Origin: Chloroflexota bacterium
Lineage (GTDB): Bacteria > Chloroflexota > Dehalococcoidia > Bin125
Direction: 5' to 3'
DNA length: 5,541 nt
Assembly (NCBI GenBank): GCA_027296805.1
Contig: JAPUIR010000205.1
Span: forward strand, 1 to 5,541
Part shown: one piece after another, positions 1 to 5,541 of the stretch
Numbering within the stretch: position 1 is the stretch's first letter
Layout of the letters: the number at the start of each line of letters is the position of its first letter
The notes under the pieces: generated by a model
Seen by the model: the letters and a program-made list of their open reading frames with translations, nothing else
What the model was told of the DNA's origin: nothing
The model's database searches: none
Program-made: the position numbers and the translations under genes

Positions 1-981
1 CTTGTCGCGGTAGATCCCGCGCATCATCCCAATGTGCTGCTCCAGCTCGCCGCTCACCATGTACTGGTAGATCATGCGATGCAGCAGCGGACTGTTTCCC
101 ATGTCGAAGCGAGCCGGCATGATCGCGTTGATCAGATCCGGCTGCGCCTGCACCCAACCCACCCGCAACCCCGTCGCGATCACCTTCGAGAACGTCCCGG
201 CCGTGATCACGCCGTACCCGTCCGCTACCGCCGACACCGTGGGCACCAGATCCGCCCCGAAGTACAGCTCGTTGTAGGCGGTGTCCTCCAGGATGAAAAT
301 CTCTTTGCGCGCGGCCAGCTCCACGAGCTGCTCTCGCCGCTCCATCGACATCGTGATCCCGGTCGGGTTGTGGAACGTTGGGATCGTGTAGATCAGCTTG
401 ATCCGCTTGCCCGCCCGCTCTAGCTCTTCGATCGTCGCCTCCACCTGGTCAACCAGCAGCCCGTCCTCGTCCATGTGCACCCCGACGATCTCCGCCTGGT
501 GTCCCCGCATCGTGCGCAGCGATCCCGAGAACGTTGGCACCTCCGTGATCACCACGTCGCCCGGGTCCAACAGCGCCGAGCAGACCAGATCGATTGCACC
601 GGCGGCCCCGTTCGTCAGCACATAGCCATCGGCTCCGAAGGGGGTGGCGTGATCGCGCGAAAAGTACGTGCCCATCTCGGCCCGCAGCGGCTCGTAGCCG
701 TGTGCGCCGCCGTAGACCAGCGGCGCGTCATCGTCCGTGTCGAGAGCGCGCTCCATCGCGCGGATCAGCGCTTCGCGAGGCTGGGTGGCGGCGTCAGGGA
801 TGCCGCCCGCCAGCGAGATCGGCGTCACCTTGGGGCGCGGTCGGTCGCCCGACATGCCCCAGTCCGTCATGCTGCCGGCGGTCAGCTTGCGGACCCGCGC
901 GTTGATCGACGCGTCGGCCTCACGCCCTCCCCACAGCTCCGCTGCCAGCTTCGCGACATCCGGAGCCGTCTCGCTCGTCAT
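1..981 (-). CDS. PLP-dependent aminotransferase, class I/II (fold type I), C-terminus cut by window edge
   Basis: Reverse-strand translation gives 327 residues reading out of the window at base 1. It is a cytoplasmic fold-type I enzyme that would move an amino group between an amino acid and a 2-oxo acid. Visible landmarks are PISLAGGIPD (54-63), the cofactor region LTNGAAGAIDLV (122-133), EVPTF (147-151), IPTFHNPTG (200-208) with the Asn that contacts PLP, EDTAYNELY (232-240) with the Asp that pairs with the pyridine nitrogen and the nearby Tyr, and GTFSKVIATGLRVGW (262-276), where K266 is the expected Schiff-base lysine and R273 a phosphate ligand. Residue roles come from family knowledge. 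The order and motifs resemble the LysN/Aro8-like 2-aminoadipate/aromatic group, but substrate cannot be told. Relatives are about 400 residues, so roughly 70-100 are missing, including the substrate-carboxylate arginine. ATG 981 is chosen because GAGGAGG lies 6 nt upstream and no start codon was seen in frame over the next 20 or so codons upstream. It is divergent from the oxidoreductase gene. Confidence 0.93.
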   Translation of the reverse strand, partial: MTSETAPDVAKLAAELWGGREADASINARVRKLTAGSMTDWGMSGDRPRPKVTPISLAGGIPDAATQPREALIRAMERALDTDDDAPLVYGGAHGYEPLRAEMGTYFSRDHATPFGADGYVLTNGAAGAIDLVCSALLDPGDVVITEVPTFSGSLRTMRGHQAEIVGVHMDEDGLLVDQVEATIEELERAGKRIKLIYTIPTFHNPTGITMSMERREQLVELAARKEIFILEDTAYNELYFGADLVPTVSAVADGYGVITAGTFSKVIATGLRVGWVQAQPDLINAIMPARFDMGNSPLLHRMIYQYMVSGELEQHIGMMRGIYRDK

Positions 982-987
982 CCAGTG

Positions 988-994
988 CCTCCTC
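988..994 (-). promoter_or_regulatory. Shine-Dalgarno of the aminotransferase gene
   Basis: On the minus strand the sequence reads GAGGAGG, then 6 nt, then ATG at 981. This near-perfect match to the anti-Shine-Dalgarno sequence fixes the start of the aminotransferase. Confidence 0.85.
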
Positions 995-1019
995 TGTCTG
1001 CTGCCCCGCCGCTTTCGCC

Positions 1020-1069
1020 TGCGTGGAAGACGGTTCGGCCTCGCACGAGGGGCGAGGCCATTCCACGCA
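1020..1069. repeat. Nested inverted repeat in the divergent region
   Basis: An outer 9-bp perfect inverted repeat, TGCGTGGAA (1020-1028) and TTCCACGCA (1061-1069), encloses an inner 8-bp perfect repeat, GGCCTCGC (1037-1044) and GCGAGGCC (1052-1059), with a 7-nt loop. On one strand this would fold as a two-tier hairpin with 17 pairs and an asymmetric bulge (8 nt on one side, 1 nt on the other). It lies 38-88 bases upstream of the aminotransferase start, so it could sit in that gene's leader RNA or be a binding site for a regulator. There is no T-tract after either arm, so it does not look like an intrinsic terminator. Function is unknown. Confidence 0.6.
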
Positions 1070-1164
1070 TTCGCGATCGATCGGAGTCACAGCGCCAGTA
1101 GCCACAGTCTAGGTGCCCCGCAGGCCCGCTGCGCTCCGCCAATGTACGTCCAGCGGATGGCCTA

Positions 1165-1177
1165 ACCTGTCCCAGGT
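1165..1177. repeat. Short dyad upstream of the oxidoreductase start
   Basis: ACCTG (1165-1169) and CAGGT (1173-1177) are perfect 5-bp inverted arms around a 3-nt spacer. The site ends 14 bases before the GGGGAG Shine-Dalgarno of the oxidoreductase gene. That is a plausible place for an operator half-site pair or a small leader hairpin. A dyad this short can arise by chance in GC-rich DNA, so confidence is low. Confidence 0.25.
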
Positions 1178-1191
1178 CGAGAACATGATCT

Positions 1192-1197
1192 GGGGAG
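1192..1197 (+). promoter_or_regulatory. Shine-Dalgarno supporting the GTG start of the oxidoreductase gene
   Basis: GGGGAG is followed by 10 nt and then GTG at 1208. The nearby ATG at 1185 is out of frame with the oxidoreductase, so GTG is the best start. The spacing is slightly long. Confidence 0.6.
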
Positions 1198-1207
1198 TAA
1201 ACGCAAC

Positions 1208-2269
1208 GTGAAGCTCGGCGTGCTGGACCAGGTGCCCATCCGCGAGGGCGGCTCCGTCATCCAAGCCTTGCAGGAGACTTTCCAACTTGCCCAGGCGGTG
1301 GACCGACTGGGCTACACCCGCTATTGGCTCGCCGAGCACCACAACACCGGCTCGCTCGCCTGTACCGCCCCCGAGATCATCATTCCCCAAGTCGCCGCAC
1401 GCACCCAGCGCATCCGCGTCGGCTCCGGCGGCGTCATGCTGCCGCACTACTCGTCGTTCAAGGTGGCTGAGATCTTCCGCCTGCTCGACACCCTCTACCC
1501 CGGCCGCATCGACGTTGGCATCGGGCGCGCCCCTGGCTCCGACGGTCGCACCGCTCGCGCCCTCGCCCACGGGCCCGGCTCCCTCGGCCTCGAGCACTTT
1601 CCCGAGCAGCTCGCCGACCTGGCCGGCTTCCTCAACGACGACCTGCCCGAAGCCCACCCCTTTCACGGCGTCCGCGCCGCGCCCCACCCAGCCAACGACG
1701 CTGATCTCCAGCCCGGGCGCGCCCCGCCTCTTGAGCTCTGGCTGCTCGGCTCCTCCAACGTCGGAGGCACGTATGCCGCCGAGCAGGGCTGGGCCTTCTC
1801 CTTCGCCCAGTTCATCAGCCCCGAGGGCGGCGAGGACATCGTGCGCAACTACAAGGCGCACTTTCAGCCCTCCGTCGCCTGGTCGAAGCCCGTGGCCAGC
1901 CTGGGCGTCTCGGTCACCTGCGCTGAGACCGACGAAGAGGCCGAGGAGCTGTCCTGGTCGCGCTGGTTCTGGCGCATCAAGAGCAACCGCGGCGTGCGCG
2001 GCGGCATCCCCTCGCCGCAGGCCGCCCACGACTTCGACTACTCGCCCGCCGAGCTCGAGTACATCGACTACATGAAGACGCGCTCGGTCTACGGCTCGCC
2101 CGCCCACGTGCGCGACAAGCTGGAGGAGATGGGCCGTATCTACGACGTGGACGAGTTCATCGTCCTCACCATCACCTACGACTTCGACGCCCGCATCCGC
2201 TCCTACGAGCTCCTCGCCGAGGAGTTCGGAATCCCCAGCGATAGCGCAGCCGCCACCGCGGAGGTCTAG
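1208..2269 (+). CDS. LLM-class flavin-dependent oxidoreductase (luciferase-like monooxygenase, YwcH/group 1 type)
   Basis: A 353-residue cytoplasmic TIM-barrel flavoprotein of the bacterial luciferase superfamily. Such enzymes use reduced flavin supplied by a partner reductase to oxygenate small molecules; some superfamily branches use F420 instead. Family signatures are the N-terminal strand KLGVLDQVPI (2-11), RYWLAEHH (38-45), GSGGVMLPHYSSFKVAE (72-88), LYPGRIDVGIGRAPG (96-110), LELWLLGSS (175-183) and the C-terminal GSPAHVRDKLEEM (296-308) and VDEFIVLTITYDF (314-326). LYPGRIDxGxGRxPG and SGGVMLPHYSxFKVAE are typical of the YwcH-like luciferase-family group 1. The usual length is about 330-350, so the protein is complete. 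The start is GTG, supported by an upstream GGGGAG. The stop is 2 nt before the BKACE gene, whose Shine-Dalgarno lies in the last codons here, so the two are almost certainly cotranscribed and translationally coupled. The substrate cannot be read from sequence. Confidence 0.93.
   Translation: MKLGVLDQVPIREGGSVIQALQETFQLAQAVDRLGYTRYWLAEHHNTGSLACTAPEIIIPQVAARTQRIRVGSGGVMLPHYSSFKVAEIFRLLDTLYPGRIDVGIGRAPGSDGRTARALAHGPGSLGLEHFPEQLADLAGFLNDDLPEAHPFHGVRAAPHPANDADLQPGRAPPLELWLLGSSNVGGTYAAEQGWAFSFAQFISPEGGEDIVRNYKAHFQPSVAWSKPVASLGVSVTCAETDEEAEELSWSRWFWRIKSNRGVRGGIPSPQAAHDFDYSPAELEYIDYMKTRSVYGSPAHVRDKLEEMGRIYDVDEFIVLTITYDFDARIRSYELLAEEFGIPSDSAAATAEV
2260..2264 (+). promoter_or_regulatory. Shine-Dalgarno of the BKACE gene inside the oxidoreductase 3' end
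   Basis: GGAGG, inside the final codons and just before the TAG stop of the oxidoreductase gene, stands 7 nt before ATG 2272. Ribosomes ending on the first gene would be placed at the start of the second, which favours coupled translation. Confidence 0.8.
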
Positions 2270-2271
2270 TC

Positions 2272-3189
2272 ATGCCCGACACGCCCCTGATCATTGAAGC
2301 CGCCATCAACGGCGCGACCAGCAAATCGCGCAACCCCCAGGTCCCCCGCTCCGTCGACGAGATCGTGGTCGACGCCATCGCCGCGATCGACGCTGGCGCC
2401 GCCATCGTCCACAACCACAACGACGATCCCGTGCTCGGCACCGTCCCCACCCACGACCCCCAGCCCTACATCGAGGCCTGGACCCGCATCCTCGCCGAGC
2501 GACCCGGCGCCATCCTCTATCCCACGATGGGCGGTGGTGGCCCCCACACCACGGTCGAGCAGCGCTACAGCCACATCCCCGCCTTGGCCGAGGCCGGCGT
2601 CCTAGGCCAGGGCTTGGTCGATCCTGGCTCCGTCTCCATGGGCGCCGCCGACGACGAGGGTTTGCCTCGTGCCATCGACCTCGTCTACCGCAACAGCTAC
2701 GCCGACGCCCGCTACATGTTTGAGACCTGCAACGCCCTCGGCCAGGGGGCCAGCATCTCCTGCTTCGAGGGTGGCTTCGTCCGCGTCGCGCTCGCCTACC
2801 AGCGCGCGGGCAAGCTGCCCAAGGGATCCATGCTCAAGCTCTACTTCGGCGGGGGCGGCGTGGCCGAGGCGCAGGACGGCTGCTACCCGCTCGGCTTCGG
2901 CTTGCCACCGACCGAGGCCAGCCTCAACGCCTACCTCGACATGATCGAGCCCGAACCCATTCAGTGGTCGGTCGCCGTCTTGGGCGGCGACGTCGTGACC
3001 TGTGGCTTGGCACGCCTCGCCTTGGAGCGGGGAGGCCACGTACGGGTCGGGTTGGAGGATCATGCCGGACCGCGCCAGCCCACCAACGTCGAACTGATCG
3101 ACGAACTCGTCGTCCTCGCCTCCGACGTCGGCCGCCCCATCGCCACCCCCGCCGAAGCCCGCGACCTCCTCGGCTTGCCTGGCGCCTAG
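2272..3189 (+). CDS. BKACE-family (DUF849) beta-keto acid cleavage enzyme
   Basis: A complete 305-residue protein of the DUF849 / 3-keto-5-aminohexanoate cleavage enzyme (Kce) family. These are metal-dependent TIM-barrel enzymes that condense a beta-keto acid with acetyl-CoA and split it into acetoacetate and a new CoA ester. Visible landmarks are the first strand LIIEAAINGAT (6-16), the VHNHNDDP loop (46-53) with H47 and H49, YPTMGGGG (83-90), VDPGSVSMG (116-124) and GGHVRVGLEDHAG (254-266), with E262 as expected third metal ligand and R258 and D263 beside it. Ending with GRPIATPAEARDLLGL (287-302) is typical. In the characterised enzyme two His and one Glu bind zinc, and all three are kept here. 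The first His loop departs from the common HLHVRDP form and the Thr/Ser positions of Kce are changed, so the substrate is probably not 3-keto-5-aminohexanoate. It follows the oxidoreductase by 2 nt with its own GGAGG. A promiscuous or unknown beta-keto acid substrate is likely. Confidence 0.92.
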   Translation: MPDTPLIIEAAINGATSKSRNPQVPRSVDEIVVDAIAAIDAGAAIVHNHNDDPVLGTVPTHDPQPYIEAWTRILAERPGAILYPTMGGGGPHTTVEQRYSHIPALAEAGVLGQGLVDPGSVSMGAADDEGLPRAIDLVYRNSYADARYMFETCNALGQGASISCFEGGFVRVALAYQRAGKLPKGSMLKLYFGGGGVAEAQDGCYPLGFGLPPTEASLNAYLDMIEPEPIQWSVAVLGGDVVTCGLARLALERGGHVRVGLEDHAGPRQPTNVELIDELVVLASDVGRPIATPAEARDLLGLPGA

Positions 3190-3212
3190 CCTGCAGAGTC
3201 GACGTCGGGTCG
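3190..3212. other. Convergent 23-nt gap without a clear terminator
   Basis: The BKACE stop (TAG, 3187-3189) and the lipoprotein stop (TAG on the minus strand, 3213-3215) face each other across 23 bases. The gap contains the overlapping palindromes GTCGAC and CGACGTCG but no stem followed by a T-tract on either strand. Transcripts from both sides may run into each other or end by a factor-dependent route. Confidence 0.5.
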
Positions 3213-5177
3213 CTAGCCCCCGAAGCGTTCCGTCTGGAACGTCACGGCCTGGCTGTCCGGCGACCAGCGCACCCCGAAGAGGAAGAGACGGAACACCTCG
3301 ATCGGCTCCGACACCAGCTCCCCCTCCAGCGTGATCACCACGAACTCGCTCACCCTCACTCTTGCGTCTGACGTCAGCTGCTGCGCCGCAAGCAGCCGGC
3401 CATCGGGACTCCAGGCCAGGACGTGGATGCCCGGTAGCGTCGTGATCGCTCCCATGTCCAGATCCAGCAGGTGAGTCCTGGGGGGTGCCTGCTGCAGCGC
3501 GACGAAGCGCCCATCCGGCGACCACTGCAGCGGACCGAACGTGTCGCCGATCCGCTGCTCCGACAGGCCCAGTTCACCGCCGTCCTGGTCAAAGAACCTC
3601 CAAGCGCTGTCACGGAACCGCGCCACGACGTCTCCTCTGGGCGAAAACGAGACTGGATCGCTGCCCTCGAGCACGTAGTTCCGTGCCGGCGTCCCGTCCG
3701 TCTCGACCTCCGTCCAACCATCGACCGTGCGATAGACCACAGTCCCGAGCGGCGTCCACAGCGCCTCCCAAGCCGCTCCCACGCTCACGCTCCCTCCCTC
3801 GGCGGTCAGGATCTTGAGCGGGTGCCCGTCCTCCGTCCGCTCCTCCACGTTGTAGACCTCGTGAATGAGCAGGGCTTGCCCGTCCGGCGACCATGCGATT
3901 GATCGCCCGAACGGATCGCGGTCACCCCGTACCAACCAGCGGCCTAACTGAATCTCGGACAGCACACGGCCCCCGCCGTCGACCAGTTGAACGCCGCTCC
4001 GTGCTCTCGCGAACACGGAGGGACTGGCGGGTCCAGGCCGCACGCTGCAGGTGGCGGAATAGAGCCAGGCCGCATCGTTGTACTCGACCGCTACCACCGA
4101 CTCCCGCCCCTCCGCGCAGGGCAGTGCCGAATCGGACGCCAACCACGCCACCGGTCCCGGATCGCGAGTGACGAAACGGATCGGCTCAGGAGCCTCGTCC
4201 CGCAGATCGACCAGCCACGTCCCGTCGAACGCCGCGATCGGCAGAGTTGCCGGATCGACGGCGAATGCGAACAGCTCCGGATCGTTCGGGATCCAGAGAT
4301 TGAGCGCTCTCTCGGCGACGGTCAGCCACTGGCCGTCTGGTGACTGCGCCAGCAGCCTGAGCAGTGTGCCCCTCCGAGTCACCAGCGGTTCGCTGCTGGG
4401 CTCCACCTCCGGGTGATTACGGAAGGCCACCTCTTCACCAATCACGAGCGCGTGCGCCCCGGGCTCCTCCGATCGCACGTTCCCATCGAAGTCGCCCAAC
4501 GCAGCTTCCTCGACATACCCCGGTTCCTCGTGGCCGATCCGGAACCACGTTTGCCCCTCGTCGTCCACGACCTTGGCGATCACCAAGACCTCCCTGTCGG
4601 CCTCCAACGTCGTTCGCACGCCCAACTCGTAGCCCGGGGCGTAGTAGACGTCGGTCTCGTTGGCCAAAGTGACGGCCTGCGCGGGTAGTAAGAAGTCCGG
4701 CAGAGTCACCTCGACCGTCGGGCCGGGCTGCGTGATCCCCAAGAGCCGGATGATCGACCGCCACCGCCCCGCCACGGGCAGCCGCACCACTGTGCTCCAA
4801 GCGAACGGGTCCTGGCTCGGCTCCAGCCTCGATTGCTCCGAGGGCACGTCGTCGTCCTCATGGACAAAGATGACGCTCACCGGCCAGACCAGCTCCGGCG
4901 CCTCTTCACGCGCGATGATCGTGCCGCGGTCCCGGATCAGGACACGCACGCTGATCGGAAGGTTGACGCTCACGTCGGTCGTGGAGACCCGTATGACGTA
5001 CTCCGTGATCGGCTGTGGCTGTCGCACCCCGCGCTGGTCGTCGTCCACCGCCACCGCCACGATCGGCAGGTTTTCCGTCGACGGCCGTGGCTCCGCCGTC
5101 TCTGACCCGCAAGCCGCCACGAGGACAGCCACCAGCACCGCGACGGCCCCTACCCATTTCACACCAAGCCAGCGCAC
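3213..5177 (-). CDS. Secreted lipoprotein with two SH3b-like domains and a PD40 beta-propeller
   Basis: A 654-residue protein from GTG 5177, preceded by GGAGG at 5 nt. Residues 1-22 form a lipoprotein signal: a short charged start, a hydrophobic Ala/Val/Leu stretch (9-22) and the lipobox VAAC with C23 as the lipidated residue. A longer in-frame start at 5327 would bury this signal behind about 50 residues and lacks support. Residues 56-160 look like a beta-sandwich (VSVNLPISVRVLIRD, then AGRWRSIIRLL), perhaps Ig- or YtkA-like. Residues 167-228 and 244-298 resemble bacterial SH3 domains; the second carries SPDGQWLTV. From about 425 on, WSPDG-type PD40 motifs recur at 428, 551, 588 and 637, with weaker copies near 473 and 510, spaced 37-49 residues, implying a TolB-like propeller of about six blades. 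The protein is likely membrane-anchored facing outward and binds cell-wall or protein partners; no catalytic residues are evident. It is divergent from the split-barrel gene and convergent with BKACE. Exact function is unknown. Confidence 0.88.
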   Translation of the reverse strand: MRWLGVKWVGAVAVLVAVLVAACGSETAEPRPSTENLPIVAVAVDDDQRGVRQPQPITEYVIRVSTTDVSVNLPISVRVLIRDRGTIIAREEAPELVWPVSVIFVHEDDDVPSEQSRLEPSQDPFAWSTVVRLPVAGRWRSIIRLLGITQPGPTVEVTLPDFLLPAQAVTLANETDVYYAPGYELGVRTTLEADREVLVIAKVVDDEGQTWFRIGHEEPGYVEEAALGDFDGNVRSEEPGAHALVIGEEVAFRNHPEVEPSSEPLVTRRGTLLRLLAQSPDGQWLTVAERALNLWIPNDPELFAFAVDPATLPIAAFDGTWLVDLRDEAPEPIRFVTRDPGPVAWLASDSALPCAEGRESVVAVEYNDAAWLYSATCSVRPGPASPSVFARARSGVQLVDGGGRVLSEIQLGRWLVRGDRDPFGRSIAWSPDGQALLIHEVYNVEERTEDGHPLKILTAEGGSVSVGAAWEALWTPLGTVVYRTVDGWTEVETDGTPARNYVLEGSDPVSFSPRGDVVARFRDSAWRFFDQDGGELGLSEQRIGDTFGPLQWSPDGRFVALQQAPPRTHLLDLDMGAITTLPGIHVLAWSPDGRLLAAQQLTSDARVRVSEFVVITLEGELVSEPIEVFRLFLFGVRWSPDSQAVTFQTERFGG

Positions 5178-5182
5178 ATCGA

Positions 5183-5187
5183 CCTCC
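5183..5187 (-). promoter_or_regulatory. Shine-Dalgarno that sets the lipoprotein start
   Basis: The minus strand reads GGAGG, then 5 nt, then GTG at 5177. This places the start directly before the hydrophobic signal sequence and argues against the longer in-frame reading. Confidence 0.8.
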
Positions 5188-5253
5188 ACACCCAACAAAC
5201 GACCGTCACCCCACCGCGGTTCCCTCCGCCGCCCTACCATGCGCGCGCGAGAA

Positions 5254-5258
5254 AGGAG
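5254..5258 (+). promoter_or_regulatory. Shine-Dalgarno that sets the split-barrel gene start
   Basis: AGGAG is followed by 7 nt and then GTG at 5266. It favours GTG over two in-frame ATG codons, at 5239 (no Shine-Dalgarno upstream) and at 5275 (spacing too long). Confidence 0.75.
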
Positions 5259-5265
5259 CACGATC

Positions 5266-5541
5266 GTGCCACGCATGCCGTCCGACGTCCTCCAGGAGTT
5301 CCTGCGTGCGCCGCATGTCGGGGTCATCGCCAGCCTGCGGCGCGACGGCCGTCCCTACACCGTGCCCGTCTGGTGGCTCTACGACAGCGACGTCGTGCCG
5401 CAATCCCACCGCGATCCCCTGCCCGGCGCCTTCTACCTCACCGGCACGACGACCCGCGTCTGGTGCAAGCAGCTCATGCACGACCCCCGCGCCTCGCTCT
5501 GCATCGAAACGAGCGACCCCGTCCCGCGGCATGTCGAGATC
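5266..5541 (+). CDS. Pyridoxamine 5'-phosphate oxidase-like flavin/F420-binding split-barrel protein, 3' end cut by window edge
   Basis: The first 92 residues of a small cytoplasmic protein; relatives are about 130-170 residues. The opening is typical of the PNPOx-like family: a short helix (DVLQEFLRAP, 7-16), the strand VGVIASLRRDGRPYTVPVWWLYD (18-40), then FYLTGTTTRVWCKQL (56-70), HDPRASLCIE (72-81) and the start of the next strand. In the family, the TxxxxKxxxL region helps bind the cofactor phosphate. Members bind FMN or F420, and some heme or biliverdin, and carry out redox chemistry; true PNPOx activity in vitamin B6 synthesis is rare in this branch, so that role is not claimed. The segment DSDVVPQSHRDPLPGA (40-55) makes the hairpin between the second and third strands longer than usual. 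The start is GTG with AGGAG upstream; an ATG start at 5239 would add 9 residues. Confidence 0.85.
   Translation, partial: MPRMPSDVLQEFLRAPHVGVIASLRRDGRPYTVPVWWLYDSDVVPQSHRDPLPGAFYLTGTTTRVWCKQLMHDPRASLCIETSDPVPRHVEI

Larger units (their letters stand above)
982..1207. promoter_or_regulatory. Divergent intergenic region between aminotransferase and oxidoreductase genes
   Basis: These 226 bases separate two outward-facing starts, so promoters for both directions should lie here. I could not pick out a convincing -35/-10 pair on either strand, which is common in GC-rich genomes. The region holds a nested inverted repeat (1020-1069), the 10-bp palindrome CGATCGATCG (1074-1083) and a small dyad (1165-1177), all listed separately where supported. 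Open frames across it have no recognisable protein content. A shared regulator acting on both directions is possible, but this is inference. Confidence 0.6.
5178..5265. promoter_or_regulatory. Divergent spacer between lipoprotein and split-barrel genes
   Basis: These 88 bases separate two GTG starts facing away from each other and must carry both promoters unless one lies inside a coding region. TACCAT at 5235-5240 is a weak -10-like match on the plus strand with no fitting -35 box. A short alternating GCGCGCGCG run follows at 5241-5249. No dependable operator is visible. Confidence 0.4.

Noticed and set aside
34..1165. Several plus-strand open frames of 75-208 codons over the aminotransferase gene
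   Set aside because: The minus strand encodes a full set of aminotransferase motifs; these frames are Arg/Pro/Ser-rich shadows.
1109..2107. A 332-codon minus-strand open frame opposite the oxidoreductase gene
   Set aside because: It is rich in Gly, Ala, Val and Asp, shows no family motif and lies across a clearly recognised gene. Long antisense frames are expected from G/C-biased third positions.
3196..3209. GTCGAC and CGACGTCG palindromes in the convergent gap as a terminator
   Set aside because: The palindromes overlap, leave no loop and are not followed by a T-tract.
2602..3525. A 307-codon minus-strand open frame crossing the BKACE 3' end and the lipoprotein 3' end
   Set aside because: It covers two well-supported genes in another frame, has low-complexity composition and no recognisable domain.
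5241..5249. Alternating GCGCGCGCG run as a Z-DNA or regulatory element
   Set aside because: It is only nine bases and ordinary for such GC-rich DNA.
5178..5327. Longer lipoprotein start at 5327, adding 50 residues
   Set aside because: It would place an Arg-rich stretch before the signal sequence and overlap the divergent gene's start. GTG 5177 has a good Shine-Dalgarno and a proper lipobox signal.

Overview
The window is GC-rich, roughly two thirds G+C by eye, with strong third-position G/C bias and frequent GTG starts. It holds five protein genes; the first and last run off the window edges. No RNA gene, mobile element, CRISPR array or phage-like gene was found. The mix of luciferase-like flavin oxidoreductase, BKACE (DUF849) enzyme, split-barrel flavoprotein and an SH3b/PD40 lipoprotein would suit a high-GC environmental bacterium such as a member of Chloroflexota. 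Actinomycetota cannot be excluded, because nothing in the window is a taxonomic marker.

Layout: (1) 1-981, minus strand: a PLP-dependent fold-type I aminotransferase lacking its C-terminus. (2) 982-1207: a divergent intergenic region with a nested inverted repeat, a 10-bp palindrome and a small dyad. (3) 1208-2269 and 2272-3189, plus strand: a tight two-gene unit of an LLM-class oxidoreductase and a BKACE-family enzyme, 2 nt apart, with the second gene's Shine-Dalgarno inside the end of the first. (4) 3190-3212: a 23-nt convergent gap with no recognisable terminator. (5) 3213-5177, minus strand: a large lipoprotein with two SH3b-like domains and a C-terminal PD40 beta-propeller. (6) 5178-5265: a short divergent spacer. 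(7) 5266-5541, plus strand: the start of a pyridoxamine-5'-phosphate-oxidase-like split-barrel flavoprotein.

Functional reading: the aminotransferase, oxidoreductase and BKACE enzyme surround one divergent control region. They could be steps of a small-molecule catabolic route, with an amino acid going to a keto acid, an oxidation, and a beta-keto acid cleaved with acetyl-CoA. Only the two-gene coupling is directly supported; the pathway is inference. The lipoprotein and split-barrel gene look like a separate divergent pair. No previously undescribed system is evident. The most worthwhile leads are the LLM-BKACE coupling, the altered metal-site loop of the BKACE protein, the nested hairpin, and the multidomain lipoprotein.
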